From the NCBI RefSeq assembly GCF_016595245.1, contig NZ_JAENHM010000058.1, positions 363,519 through 427,518 of the forward strand: a DNA stretch of 64,000 bases. The letters run 5' to 3'. The position numbers and the translations under genes were made by a program. The number at the start of each line of letters is the position of its first letter. The first letter of the stretch is position 1. Positions 25,299 through 33,765 of this stretch are shown here, in pieces. The notes beneath the pieces are model-generated. The model saw nothing but the letters and a program-made list of their open reading frames with translations, was not told where the DNA came from and searched no databases. The stretch comes from Azospirillum endophyticum (lineage in GTDB: Bacteria > Pseudomonadota > Alphaproteobacteria > Azospirillales > Azospirillaceae).

Positions 25299-27125
25299 AT
25301 GTCCGAGACGAAGCCCCCCTTCCCCGCCAACCCTTCCGATTCAGGGCGTCGGCTGCGCTCGCGCGCGTGGTTCGACAACCCCGCCAACCCCGACATGACG
25401 GCGCTGTATCTGGAGCGTTACCTGAATTTCGGCCTGACGCGGGAGGAGCTGCAGTCCGGCGCTCCGATCATCGGCATCGCCCAGACCGGATCCGACCTCA
25501 GCCCCTGCAACCGCCACCATCTGGTGCTGGCCGAACGGCTTCGTGAAGGCATCCGCACCGCCGGCGGCATCGCCATCGAGTTCCCGGTCCACCCGATCCA
25601 GGAGACCGGCAAGCGGCCGACCGCCTCGATCGACCGCAACTTGGCCTATCTCGGCCTCGTCGAGGTGCTGCACGGCTATCCGCTCGACGGCGTCGTGCTG
25701 ACCATCGGCTGCGACAAGACCACCCCGGCCTGCCTGATGGCGGCGGCGACCGTCAACATCCCGGCCATCGCCCTGTCGGTCGGCCCGATGCTGAACGGCT
25801 GGTTCCGCGGCGAGCGCACCGGCTCGGGCACCATCGTCTGGAAGGCCCGCCAGTTGATGGCGGCCGGCGAGATCGACTATCAGGGCTTCATCGAGCTGGT
25901 GGCGTCGTCCGCCCCCTCGACCGGCTACTGCAACACGATGGGCACCGCCTCGACCATGAACTCGCTGGCGGAGGTGCTGGGCATGCAGCTTCCGGGCTCG
26001 GCCGCGATTCCCGCCCCCTACCGCGAGCGCCAGCAGGCCGCCTATGAGACCGGCAAGCGCATCGTCGAGATGGTGCACCAGGACATCAAGCCGTCGGACA
26101 TCCTGACGCGCGACGCCTTCCTCAATGCCATCGTCGTCAACTCCGCCATCGGCGGCTCGACCAACGCGCCGATCCACATCAACGCCATCGCCAAGCACAT
26201 CGGCGTGCCGCTGACGGTGGACGACTGGCAGACCCACGGGCTGGACGTGCCGCTGCTGGTCAACCTGCAGCCGGCCGGCGAATATCTGGGCGAGGACTTC
26301 CACCGCGCCGGCGGCGTGCCGGCGGTGGTCGGACAGCTGATGACCAAGGGCCTGATCCGCGAGGACGCCCCCAACGTCAACGGCCGCAGCATCGGCGAGA
26401 ACTGCCGCAACACCGAGATCCTCGACACCCGCGTCATCCACCCGATCGACGATCCGCTGAAGATCAACGCCGGCTTCGTCGTGCTGCGCGGCAACCTGTT
26501 CAACGCCGCCATCATGAAGACCAGCGTGATCTCCGACGAGTTCCGCGAGCGCTACCTGTCCAACCCGCAGGATCCCGAGGCGTTCGAGGGCAAGGTCATG
26601 GTCTTCGACGGTCCGGAGGACTACCACCACCGCATCGACGACCCGTCGCTGGGCATCGACGCCTACACCATCCTGGTCATCCGCGGCGCCGGCCCGATCG
26701 GCTATCCCGGCGCGGCGGAGGTGGTGAACATGCGTCCGCCCGCCGACCTGATCAAGCAGGGCATCCATTCCCTGCCCTGCATCGGCGACGGCCGCCAGTC
26801 CGGCACCTCGGGCTCGCCGTCGATCCTCAACGCCTCGCCGGAGGCGGCGGCCAATGGCGGCCTCGCCCTGCTGCGCAGCGGCGACCGCGTGCGCATCGAC
26901 CTGCGCCGCGGCAGCGCCGACATCCTGATCCCGGAAGCGGAGCTGGCCGACCGCCGCGCCGCCCTCGAAGCCGCCGGCGGCTACCCCGCCCCGCCGTCCC
27001 AGACCCCGTGGCAGGAAATCCAGCGCGGCATCGTCGACCAGCTCGACGAGGGCATGGTGCTGAAGCCGGCGGTCAAGTACCAGCGCGTGGCGCAGACCAT
27101 GGGGATCCCGCGCGACAACCATTGA
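25299..27125 (+). CDS. araC: L-arabonate dehydratase (IlvD/Edd family)
   Basis: 608 residues. Iron-sulfur ligand motifs of the IlvD/Edd family are present: GSDLSPCNRHH, LTIGCDKTTPACLMA and GYCNTMGTASTMNSLAE. The C-terminal domain contains GRQSGTSGSPSILNASPEAA. It dehydrates L-arabonate to L-2-keto-3-deoxyarabonate, the step between the lactonase and the DapA-type dehydratase encoded across the regulator. It is the last gene of the sbpA train. Its last 157 bases are repeated, with three mismatches, at 29078-29234, so its 3' end was copied or regenerated when the following segment was inserted. The symbol follows A. brasilense naming, not the E. coli regulator. Confidence 0.88.
   Translation: MSETKPPFPANPSDSGRRLRSRAWFDNPANPDMTALYLERYLNFGLTREELQSGAPIIGIAQTGSDLSPCNRHHLVLAERLREGIRTAGGIAIEFPVHPIQETGKRPTASIDRNLAYLGLVEVLHGYPLDGVVLTIGCDKTTPACLMAAATVNIPAIALSVGPMLNGWFRGERTGSGTIVWKARQLMAAGEIDYQGFIELVASSAPSTGYCNTMGTASTMNSLAEVLGMQLPGSAAIPAPYRERQQAAYETGKRIVEMVHQDIKPSDILTRDAFLNAIVVNSAIGGSTNAPIHINAIAKHIGVPLTVDDWQTHGLDVPLLVNLQPAGEYLGEDFHRAGGVPAVVGQLMTKGLIREDAPNVNGRSIGENCRNTEILDTRVIHPIDDPLKINAGFVVLRGNLFNAAIMKTSVISDEFRERYLSNPQDPEAFEGKVMVFDGPEDYHHRIDDPSLGIDAYTILVIRGAGPIGYPGAAEVVNMRPPADLIKQGIHSLPCIGDGRQSGTSGSPSILNASPEAAANGGLALLRSGDRVRIDLRRGSADILIPEAELADRRAALEAAGGYPAPPSQTPWQEIQRGIVDQLDEGMVLKPAVKYQRVAQTMGIPRDNH
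26969..27125 (+). repeat. 157-bp direct repeat, copy 1 (3' end of araC)
   Basis: Identical at 154 of 157 positions to 29078-29234, in the same orientation. This copy provides the intact end of the dehydratase gene. Homology stops exactly at the TGA stop codon. Confidence 0.95.
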
Positions 27126-27135
27126 CGGGGCGAAA

Positions 27136-27178
27136 CCACCGACGGAGCGTCATGTGCGACGCCCCGTCGGTGCGGTGG
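27136..27178. terminator. Hairpin just after araC
   Basis: The arms ACCGACGG...GCGTC and GACGC...CCGTCGGT form a long, slightly interrupted stem around ATGTGC, about ten bases after the araC stop. No U-run follows. It could end the sbpA-araC transcript. Confidence 0.45.
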
Positions 27179-27225
27179 CGACCGCCTTTGGCGGCGACGG
27201 TCGACCGGGCGGAAACCGCCGCCAT

Positions 27226-27846
27226 TCAGTACCAGACGGTGCGGCTCTTGTTGTCCAGGGTGAAGGTGTTGCCGGTCGCCTTGTTGTTCTTCAGCACCGC
27301 ACCGAACTCGTCCATGACCATGGAGCCTCCCGGCAGATCGACCATGACCGTCGAGATGGTGGTTTTCTTGCCTTTCCCGACATAGGACACCATGCCGCGA
27401 TATCCTGTGACCCGAATGCGGGTGAATCCGAATTTGTCCTTGAGGACGCTGCAAAGCTGGCCGGCGAACGGCGCCTGTTCACTCGAGCGCTTCAGCTTGT
27501 GCCCGCCATCGGTGACACTGTCGCCGACATAGCCGCCCCAGCACACCAGCAGGCGCAGATCGCCGAAGCTTGTCGGCAAACCCTTCCCGAGGAGGAACTC
27601 GGCGAGATCTGCGGCCTTCATCGTGCTGCGCCGGGTTCCCCACAGATGGCCCTTCACGATCCCGACGATCTCAGAGCCGCTGGAATAGCGGCCATGGGCC
27701 AGGACATAGAGGATATCGTCACGCCCCAGGTCGGACAGTGTGCCGGCCCCGGGCTTCACCACTTCCGGCACCACCCCGCCGATGCGGAACTGCCCGGCAC
27801 CGTGGATGAGATCCTCGTCATCGAACGGCACGCACATCTTATTCAT
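27226..27846 (-). CDS. Caspase-like (clan CD) candidate, function unknown
   Basis: 206 residues from MNKMCVPFDD, with AAGGGG eight bases before the ATG. I do not recognise a named family. The layout DDILYVLAHGRYSSG, with His51 after a hydrophobic strand, followed some 50 residues later by DLRLLVCWGG with Cys102, is the His/Cys dyad pattern of clan CD peptidases (caspases, C80 domains). Between them AADLAEFLLGKGLP resembles the helix that follows the first strand in that fold. No signal peptide or membrane segment is seen. The gene sits with an AraC-type regulator inside an inserted segment between two copies of the araC 3' end. A cysteine-peptidase role is inference; the dyad could also be coincidental. 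Confidence 0.5.
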   Translation of the reverse strand: MNKMCVPFDDEDLIHGAGQFRIGGVVPEVVKPGAGTLSDLGRDDILYVLAHGRYSSGSEIVGIVKGHLWGTRRSTMKAADLAEFLLGKGLPTSFGDLRLLVCWGGYVGDSVTDGGHKLKRSSEQAPFAGQLCSVLKDKFGFTRIRVTGYRGMVSYVGKGKKTTISTVMVDLPGGSMVMDEFGAVLKNNKATGNTFTLDNKSRTVWY

Positions 27847-27956
27847 TTCGAATTCCCCTTCCCTGCACGCCAGCGGCGATGATGCGAAACATCGCAAGGA
27901 TGGTCGGGGCCGATCGTCACGGCAACGGCAGCACGTTGTGCGAAACCGGCGGTACG

Positions 27957-28967
27957 TTAGGAGAAAGCGTCGCCGCTCGGCGAAACGCCGAAACGGCGTT
28001 TGTAGGCATGACTGAAGCTGCTGACATGGGCATAGCCCATCAGATGCGCCACCTGCTTGACCGACAACTCGCCGGCGGCAAGCAGCAGCTTGGCCTGGTC
28101 CAGCCGCCACCGGCTCAGGCACTGGAACGGCGTGGCGCCGAACAGCTCGCGGAACAGTTCGTTCAGCCTGTGCTGCGACAGGCCGCTGTCCCTCGCCAGC
28201 ACTTCCATCGAAGGCGGATTGCCGAGATCGGCCATGAGCCGGTCGCGGGCGGCGAGCGCGGCACGGCGGCTGCGTCCAAGCGCGCGTTCGGTCGAAGACG
28301 GATGTTCGGCCATTCCAGCGAAGGCTTCGGCCAGCCATTCGCATACCTTGGCCTCGACATAGAGTCCGGCCATGGTCCCCCGATAGGGGTTGGAACGGAT
28401 CTGCTGCAACACGCCGCGAAGGGCCGGCGTCATCGCCACGTCGCCCACACAGGGGGTGAAGGCCCCCTTGCGCATTTCCTCGACCAGGGCGGGCGCATCC
28501 CACCCGTCGAGCATCTCCTCCAACCGGCCGAGCGACAGGACCAGCGTCATCACGTCGCTGGTGGCGCCGGTGAGATTCTCGTACTCCGCTCTGTCGTCGG
28601 TCGCGGCCAGACGGAGAAACCGCCAGCGGTCGAGGCGAGACCATGTCTCCGCGATACCCGGATAGCGCATCCGGTTGCTTCCGGCCCATTGGACGGAGAA
28701 CATCAGGCTGGCCTGCGGCACGACCTGCCGCGTGGTGAAGACGACCTCCGCATGAGGATGCGTACGCACCTCCGACAGGCGCAGGCCGGCCCGTGACGAA
28801 TGCTGCACGACCTCCGTCCAGCCCAAAGCGGCCGGCAGGGACGCCAGCTCGGCGGCTTGGCCGTCGGACGCCCGCCAACCGTAGGCGACCTGGAGGAAGG
28901 TCGGGGAAACCGCCTGGGCAAAGCCTGTGGGTTTTCGGGGCGTGGCATCCTGTCGCATCGGTGCCAA
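27957..28967 (-). CDS. AraC-family transcriptional regulator
   Basis: 336 residues. The C-terminal AraC/XylS DNA-binding domain (about 230-330) has two helix-turn-helices: MEVLARDSGLSQHRLNELFR and VKQVAHLMGYAHVSSFSHAY, ending in KRRFGVSPS. The N-terminal 220 residues are a divergent effector domain; the general layout is like PchR/OruR-type regulators. It is transcribed toward the caspase-like gene, 110 bases away, and both lie in the segment bounded by the 157-bp repeats. A plausible role is control of that neighbour, but no binding site could be defined. Confidence 0.82.
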   Translation of the reverse strand: MAPMRQDATPRKPTGFAQAVSPTFLQVAYGWRASDGQAAELASLPAALGWTEVVQHSSRAGLRLSEVRTHPHAEVVFTTRQVVPQASLMFSVQWAGSNRMRYPGIAETWSRLDRWRFLRLAATDDRAEYENLTGATSDVMTLVLSLGRLEEMLDGWDAPALVEEMRKGAFTPCVGDVAMTPALRGVLQQIRSNPYRGTMAGLYVEAKVCEWLAEAFAGMAEHPSSTERALGRSRRAALAARDRLMADLGNPPSMEVLARDSGLSQHRLNELFRELFGATPFQCLSRWRLDQAKLLLAAGELSVKQVAHLMGYAHVSSFSHAYKRRFGVSPSGDAFS

Positions 28968-29077
28968 CCTATCCGGTCGGCGTTCGAACTGCCATCCCTA
29001 TCGCAGGAAACGCCGCCGGCGAACAGGCCGATGGAATATGGTGCGATCCGTCATCCGCCGGCGCATTGGAGTCGCGC

Positions 29078-29234
29078 AGCCGCCGGCGGCTACCCCGCCC
29101 CGCCGTCCCAGACCCCGTGGCGGGAAATCCAGCGCGGCATCGTCGACCAGCTCGACGAGGGCATGGTGCTGAAGCCGGCGGTCAAGTACCAGCGCGTGGC
29201 GCAGACCATGGGGATCCCGTGCGACAATCATTGA
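29078..29234 (+). repeat. 157-bp direct repeat, copy 2 (orphan 3' end of araC)
   Basis: A second copy of the dehydratase gene end. It has three substitutions, two of which would change residues (Gln to Arg, Arg to Cys) if read in frame. It has no gene body upstream and is not a gene; it marks the far border of the inserted segment. Confidence 0.95.
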
Positions 29235-29386
29235 TCTAGAGAGCCTCGATCAGGACGCCGCCCTTCCGAATTATGGGAGGGTGGCATTCCTCTATGTCTT
29301 TATAAATGCTCATATTTATTGGGTAAAGGCGAAAGATCTCTTGAATACCTACGTCTATGCTTACGATATTCCTTCTCCGACCATGT

Positions 29387-29638
29387 TCATTGCTCCAATT
29401 CGTCGCCAATCTGCGGCGGCCTGTCCGGCACCCTGTCCAGGAAAGAGCGCAAGCCCGCACCGGTCGCGTTGGCTGCGCGGGCCTTCAGAAAAGCAGCGGC
29501 AGTTTCAACGGCACCGACCTTCTCGGCGACAGCAGCGGCGATCCACTGGTTCAGGGAAACGCCATCCTCGCGTGCCAGCCGGGCAGCGGCATCCTTGACG
29601 GATGTGGGCAACTTCAGCGGATAGGTCGCCTTGCTCAT
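29387..29638 (-). CDS. Probable antitoxin partner of PIN-domain toxin
   Basis: 83 residues starting MSKATYPLKLPTSVKDAAAR, followed by LAREDGVSLNQWIAAAVAEK. This is the ribbon-helix-helix pattern of HicB/CopG-like antitoxins: a short strand with alternating residues, then two helices. Its ATG overlaps the stop of the PIN gene (ATGA), so the pair is co-translated. The order is toxin first, antitoxin second, the reverse of the usual arrangement. The C-terminal half (about 45-83) is probably the toxin-binding tail. The DNA between this gene and the repeat at 29234 is AT-rich and shows no gene. Confidence 0.7.
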   Translation of the reverse strand: MSKATYPLKLPTSVKDAAARLAREDGVSLNQWIAAAVAEKVGAVETAAAFLKARAANATGAGLRSFLDRVPDRPPQIGDELEQ

Positions 29639-30060
29639 GTTACTACTCCTCGCAGGAACTCCGCCGGCCGGAGAGCCTGAATGCCAAACCTCGGAGCGGC
29701 GCCGGCAAAATCCCGTATATTATGGGTCACCAGCATCTCCGCCCGACCATTGACCGCAGCCTCCAGCACCATCTCGTCGGCCGGATCGGAAAGTTGGGGC
29801 CGCCAAGTGAAATGCACGTCCACAGGCTCCAGAACAGCGGCAAGCTCGCTTAGAAACTGATCCAAATCGGCTATGCGGAACCCGTGAACCTCACATTGCT
29901 CGGGGCGCTTCAGCACAGCCTCGTATTCCAGGAACAAAGCGGTCGTCACCAACGCCTGGAACTGTCCATCGGCAAAGAGACTCAGCACTGCAAATGAAGC
30001 GCCTTGGCGGCTGCACAACCCCGCAGTCAGAATGTTGGTGTCGAGAACAACTCTCTTCAT
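29635..30060 (-). CDS. PIN-domain ribonuclease toxin candidate
   Basis: 141 residues from MKRVVLDTNILTAGLCSRQG. Acidic residues expected of the PIN nuclease site are visible: Asp7 of VLDTN, Glu47 region in FLEYEAVL, Asp97 region in DPADEMVLEAA, and the late LVTHNIRDF. The fold is the PIN_3 type (COG1569) of toxin-antitoxin PIN proteins, which cut RNA. The start was placed at 30060; an upstream extension would run through the 20-bp palindrome and is less likely. With the overlapping antitoxin gene it forms an autonomous pair next to the inserted segment. Confidence 0.75.
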   Translation of the reverse strand: MKRVVLDTNILTAGLCSRQGASFAVLSLFADGQFQALVTTALFLEYEAVLKRPEQCEVHGFRIADLDQFLSELAAVLEPVDVHFTWRPQLSDPADEMVLEAAVNGRAEMLVTHNIRDFAGAAPRFGIQALRPAEFLRGVVT

Positions 30061-30102
30061 GAAGATAATCGTAGACTCAATCCTCACGCCAAGCAATGGA
30101 TG

Positions 30103-30122
30103 TGACATCCCATGGGATGTCA
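30103..30122. promoter_or_regulatory. Perfect 20-bp palindrome upstream of the PIN toxin
   Basis: TGACATCCCA/TGGGATGTCA, perfectly symmetric, 43 bases upstream of the PIN gene start on the minus strand. This is the usual position and form of an operator bound by a ribbon-helix-helix antitoxin. The surrounding 30127-30362 contains no gene. Confidence 0.65.
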
Positions 30123-30362
30123 TCAATTCGGTTTATGTATCAGGCCAAACCAATCGGGATCGCTACTTCGTCGAACTGGCAGTGCTGCCGCGTCCCCTCT
30201 GGTCGCCGACATCCGGGTGCGGGCTCTGCCCATCGTGGCGCGCGCCGGGTGGTGAACTTCATCCGAATAACTGGCAAGCGGATCGCGCCATTTTGCGAAA
30301 TGACACGATCCGCTTGCTTCAGTTCGCCGAAACCAGCCAGGCCTGCGGTGGTCCCCGTCCGG

Positions 30363-31712
30363 TCAGCCCGTCACCCGGGCCAGCACGCGATCGACCATGA
30401 CTCCCGACTGGCCCAGGTAATTGGCCGGGTCGCAGAGCTTCGCCAGCTCGGCACGGCTGAGGCAGGCGCTGACCTCCGGCGTCTCGACCAGCAGGTCGAG
30501 CAGCGGGCGGTTCCGCCGCACCGCCTCGCGGCAGAGATCGTAGACGAGATCATGGGCGTATTCGCGGCCGATATGGCGGCCGAGCCCCATCATCACCGCC
30601 TCCGACGCCACCAGCCCGTTGGTCATTTCCAGGTTGGCGCGCATCCGTTCGGCATCCACCTCCAGCCCGCTCGCCACGGAACGCGCCTGCTTCAGCGCGC
30701 CGGCCAGCAGGCAGAAGGCCTCCGGCAGGACGATCCACTCGATCTCCCACGGCCCGGTCGACCGCTCATGGTCGGCCACCATGGCGTCGAGCAGCGCCGC
30801 CGTATGCTGGCGCACCACCGAGATCGCCGCGTGGATGTAGCAGCTGGAGATCGGGTTGCGCTTCTGCGGCATGGTGCTGCTCGATCCGCGGCCATGGGCA
30901 TAGGGCTCGTAGACCTCGCCGACCTCGGTCTGCATCATCAGCTTGACGTCCATCGACAGCTTGCCGAGCGTGCCGCCGACGAGGCCGAGGAAGCAGCCGA
31001 CCTCGGCGATGGTGTCGCGGATGGTGTGCCAGGCGATGACCGGCTGGGCGAGGCCCAGTTCCTCCATCAGCCCGGCCTGGGTCTCCATCGCGCCATGCTC
31101 CAGCGAGGCCAGCGTGCCGGCCGCCCCGGCGAACTCGCCCATCAGCACGCGCGGACGCAGCTGTTCCAGCCGCTCGCGGTGGCGCTCCACCGACGACAGC
31201 AGCCCGGCCATCTTGTAGCCGAAGGTGACCGGCACCGCCTGCTGCAGGTTGCTGCGGCCGATCATCGGCGTGTCGCGGTGCTTCCTGGCCAGATCGGCCA
31301 GCGCCGCCGACAGCGCCGCCAGATCCTCGCCCACCAGATCCAGCGCCTCGCGGATCTGCAGGACCGTCGCCGTGTCGGTGATGTCCTGCGTGGTGGCGCC
31401 CCAATGGCAGTATTCGCCGAGCCGGTCGCGGCAGAGCGCGTTGAGCTGCGAGACGACGCCCAGCACCGGATAGCCGATGCGCTCGGTCTGCGCCTTCAGC
31501 TGCGCCATGTCGATCCTGTCGAGCGAGCAGTTGGCGACGATCTCGTCGGCCGCCTCCTGCGGGATGATCCCCAGCCGGCCCTGGACGCGGGCCAGCGCCG
31601 CCTCGATGTCCAGATACTTGCGCGTGCGGTTCTCGTCCGACCAGACCCCGCGCATGGCCTGGGTGCTGAAGATGTCGCCGAAGATGGCGGAGTCGATGAT
31701 CGTGGACGGCAT
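30363..31712 (-). CDS. Fumarate-lyase superfamily enzyme (PcaB/adenylosuccinate-lyase-like)
   Basis: 449 residues from MPSTIIDSAIFGDIFSTQAM, with GGGAGGA nine bases upstream. The superfamily signature is GRGSSSTMPQKRNPISSC (about residues 270-290), and HWGATTQDITDTA carries the conserved TxD segment. It looks closest to 3-carboxymuconate cycloisomerase/adenylosuccinate lyase-type members. These enzymes cleave C-N or C-O bonds to release fumarate, or lactonise muconates. It is the last gene of the operon with a CitE-type lyase, a CoA-transferase and a MaoC-type hydratase, so its substrate is more likely a branched dicarboxylate or an N-substituted amino acid than a purine or aromatic. The exact substrate is not visible. 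Confidence 0.75.
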   Translation of the reverse strand: MPSTIIDSAIFGDIFSTQAMRGVWSDENRTRKYLDIEAALARVQGRLGIIPQEAADEIVANCSLDRIDMAQLKAQTERIGYPVLGVVSQLNALCRDRLGEYCHWGATTQDITDTATVLQIREALDLVGEDLAALSAALADLARKHRDTPMIGRSNLQQAVPVTFGYKMAGLLSSVERHRERLEQLRPRVLMGEFAGAAGTLASLEHGAMETQAGLMEELGLAQPVIAWHTIRDTIAEVGCFLGLVGGTLGKLSMDVKLMMQTEVGEVYEPYAHGRGSSSTMPQKRNPISSCYIHAAISVVRQHTAALLDAMVADHERSTGPWEIEWIVLPEAFCLLAGALKQARSVASGLEVDAERMRANLEMTNGLVASEAVMMGLGRHIGREYAHDLVYDLCREAVRRNRPLLDLLVETPEVSACLSRAELAKLCDPANYLGQSGVMVDRVLARVTG

Positions 31713-31738
31713 GGCTCGGGTCCTCCCAGAAGAAATTG

Positions 31739-32569
31739 TCAGTTCAAGGCACGGTCGAGGATCGACCGCGCCTTCAGCAGCACCGGGCGGTCGACCATGC
31801 GGCCGTCCACCTGCACCGCGCCTCCGGCGGCAGTCCCGGCCGCTGCGATCACCCGCCTTGCCCAGGCGATTTCCGCCTCGCCGGGCGCCATCGCCCGGCG
31901 CACGGCTTCCACCTGACGGGGGTGGATGCACAGCTTGGCGGTGAAGCCGACCGCGCGCGCCCAGGCGATGTCGCAGGCAATCGCCTCGTCGTCGCCGATC
32001 TCCGTCGTCACCCCGGCGATCGGCGGCGCCCGGTCGGCGCAGCGCGAGGCGACCGCGATGGCGAGGGCCGGCCCGGTCAGGCCGCGTTCGTCGCCGGACA
32101 GGTCGAGATCCACCGCGAAGTCGAGCGTGCCGAAGGCGAGGCGCTGGACGCCGTCGGCGGCGGCAATGCCGTCCACGGCGCGCAGGCCGCGGGCGCTCTC
32201 GATCAGCGGGACCACGGCGCCGCCGGGAGCGAGCGCGGCGGTCACCCGGGCAATTTGCGTGGCGCTCTCGGCCTTGGGCAGCATCACGCCGGAGAGGCCG
32301 CGTTGGCCCAACAATGCGAGGTCATCGACGAACCACGGCGTCGTCCCGTCGTTGATGCGGACCAGCACCGGGGTTTCGCCGCGCGGACCGGCGGCGAGCC
32401 AGTCCCGGATCGCGGTACGGGCCATCGCCTTCGCGGCAGGTTCGACCGCGTCCTCCAGGTCGAGGACGATCGCGTCGGCATCGGACTCCAGCGCCTTGTC
32501 GAAGCGGTCCGGCCGGTTGCCCGGCACGAACAGATAGGTGACGGGCAAATTGGTGACGGGCAAGGCCAT
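31739..32569 (-). CDS. CitE-like CoA-ester lyase (HpcH/HpaI family)
   Basis: 276 residues. Typical CitE motifs are TYLFVPGNRPDRFDKAL (N terminus), IVLDLEDAVEP with metal-binding residues, VPLIESARGL with the catalytic Glu, and FTAKLCIHPRQVEAVR near the end. The family cleaves citryl-, malyl-, beta-methylmalyl- or citramalyl-CoA. Beside a class III CoA-transferase and a MaoC-type hydratase, a citramalyl-CoA lyase releasing acetyl-CoA and pyruvate is most plausible. The gene starts three bases before the stop of the CoA-transferase gene is cleared, so translation is probably coupled. Confidence 0.82.
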   Translation of the reverse strand: MALPVTNLPVTYLFVPGNRPDRFDKALESDADAIVLDLEDAVEPAAKAMARTAIRDWLAAGPRGETPVLVRINDGTTPWFVDDLALLGQRGLSGVMLPKAESATQIARVTAALAPGGAVVPLIESARGLRAVDGIAAADGVQRLAFGTLDFAVDLDLSGDERGLTGPALAIAVASRCADRAPPIAGVTTEIGDDEAIACDIAWARAVGFTAKLCIHPRQVEAVRRAMAPGEAEIAWARRVIAAAGTAAGGAVQVDGRMVDRPVLLKARSILDRALN

Positions 32570-32572
32570 GGC

Positions 32573-33754
32573 TCAGATCGCCTTCTCGCTGCGCAGCCGG
32601 GCGATGTCGCCGGGCGCATAGCCCAGCCCGGCCAGGATGCCGTCGGTGTGCTGGCCGAGCGCCGGCACCGGATCCATGCGCGCGTCGCCGCCGCTCGCCG
32701 CACCCGGCGGCAGCAGGGCCGGCACCGGGCCGTTCTGGGTCTCCACCGTCCGCCAGCGCTGCCGCGCCGCCAGCTGCGGGTGGTCCCAGACGTCCTGCAT
32801 GGCGTTGGCCCGGGCGTTGGCGATATTCGCCTTTTCCAGCCGGGCCACCACCTCCTCGGCGGTCAGCCCGGCGAAGGCCGCCACGATGAGGCCGCGCAGC
32901 TCCTCGCGCGCCGCGTTGCGGCGGGAATTGCCGGAGAAGCGTTCCTCACGCGCCAGTTCGGGGCTTTGCAGAACCGTTTCGCAGAAGGCCACCCATTCGC
33001 GCTCGTTCTGCAATCCCAACAGCACGGTCTTGCCGTCGCCGGCCGGGAACGGACCGTAGGGGTAGATGGTGGCGTGGCTGGCGCCGGTGCGGGCCGGTGG
33101 CGGCGCGCCTTCGAAGGCGTAGTAGAGCGGGTAGCTCATCCACTCCACCAGCGATTCCAGCATGGAGACGTCGATCCTGCAGCCGCGTCCGGTCTGCTGG
33201 CGTTGCAGCAGCGCCGCCAGGATGTTGCTGTAGGCGTACATGCCGGCAGAGATGTCGGCGATGGAGGGGCCGGCCTTGGACGGCGTCTCCGGCGTGCCGG
33301 TCACCGACAGGAAGCCGGCCTCGCCCTGGATCAGCAGGTCGTAGGCCTTCTTGTCGCGGTACGGGCCGTCGCCGCCATAGCCGGAGATGTCGCAGACGAT
33401 GATCCCCGGCTTCTCGGCGGACAGCGCCTCGTAGGACAGGCCGAGGCGGGCGGCGGCGCCGGGGGCGAGGTTCTGCACCACCACGTCGGCCTGCTCATGG
33501 ATCAGCCGCTTGAGGATCGCCTGCGCCTCCGGATGCTTGACGTCGAGAGTCAGGCTTTCCTTGGAGCGGTTGGTCCAGACGAAATGCGAGGCGACGCCCC
33601 GCACCCGCTCGTCGTAGCCGCGGGCGAAGTCGCCGACGCCGGGACGCTCGACCTTGATGACGCGGGCGCCGAGATCGGCGAGCTGGCGCGTCGCGAAGGG
33701 GGCGGCGATGGCGTGTTCCAGGGTGACGACGGTGATGCCGATCAAAGGTTTCAT
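32573..33754 (-). CDS. Class III CoA-transferase (CaiB/BaiF family)
   Basis: 393 residues from MKPLIGITVVTLEHAIAAPF. The ATG at 33754 is preceded by GGGAGG five bases upstream; a GTG at 33769 that would overlap the previous stop is less likely. The catalytic Asp lies in DKKAYDLLIQGEAG. Other family segments are RVIKVERPGVGDFAR and ISGYGGDGPYRDK. Members move CoA from succinyl-CoA or similar donors to a dicarboxylate. In itaconate and mesaconate degradation such an enzyme activates the acid. The gene context (hydratase, CitE-lyase) supports that role. Confidence 0.83.
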   Translation of the reverse strand: MKPLIGITVVTLEHAIAAPFATRQLADLGARVIKVERPGVGDFARGYDERVRGVASHFVWTNRSKESLTLDVKHPEAQAILKRLIHEQADVVVQNLAPGAAARLGLSYEALSAEKPGIIVCDISGYGGDGPYRDKKAYDLLIQGEAGFLSVTGTPETPSKAGPSIADISAGMYAYSNILAALLQRQQTGRGCRIDVSMLESLVEWMSYPLYYAFEGAPPPARTGASHATIYPYGPFPAGDGKTVLLGLQNEREWVAFCETVLQSPELAREERFSGNSRRNAAREELRGLIVAAFAGLTAEEVVARLEKANIANARANAMQDVWDHPQLAARQRWRTVETQNGPVPALLPPGAASGGDARMDPVPALGQHTDGILAGLGYAPGDIARLRSEKAI

Positions 33755-33765
33755 GATCGCCTCCC

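Noticed and set aside
29078..29234. Orphan araC-like frame as a small gene
   Set aside because: It is only the copied 3' end of the dehydratase gene, without start or domain.
30061..30126. A longer PIN-domain protein starting before 30060
   Set aside because: It would translate through the perfect palindrome; the core PIN motif begins right at the shorter start.
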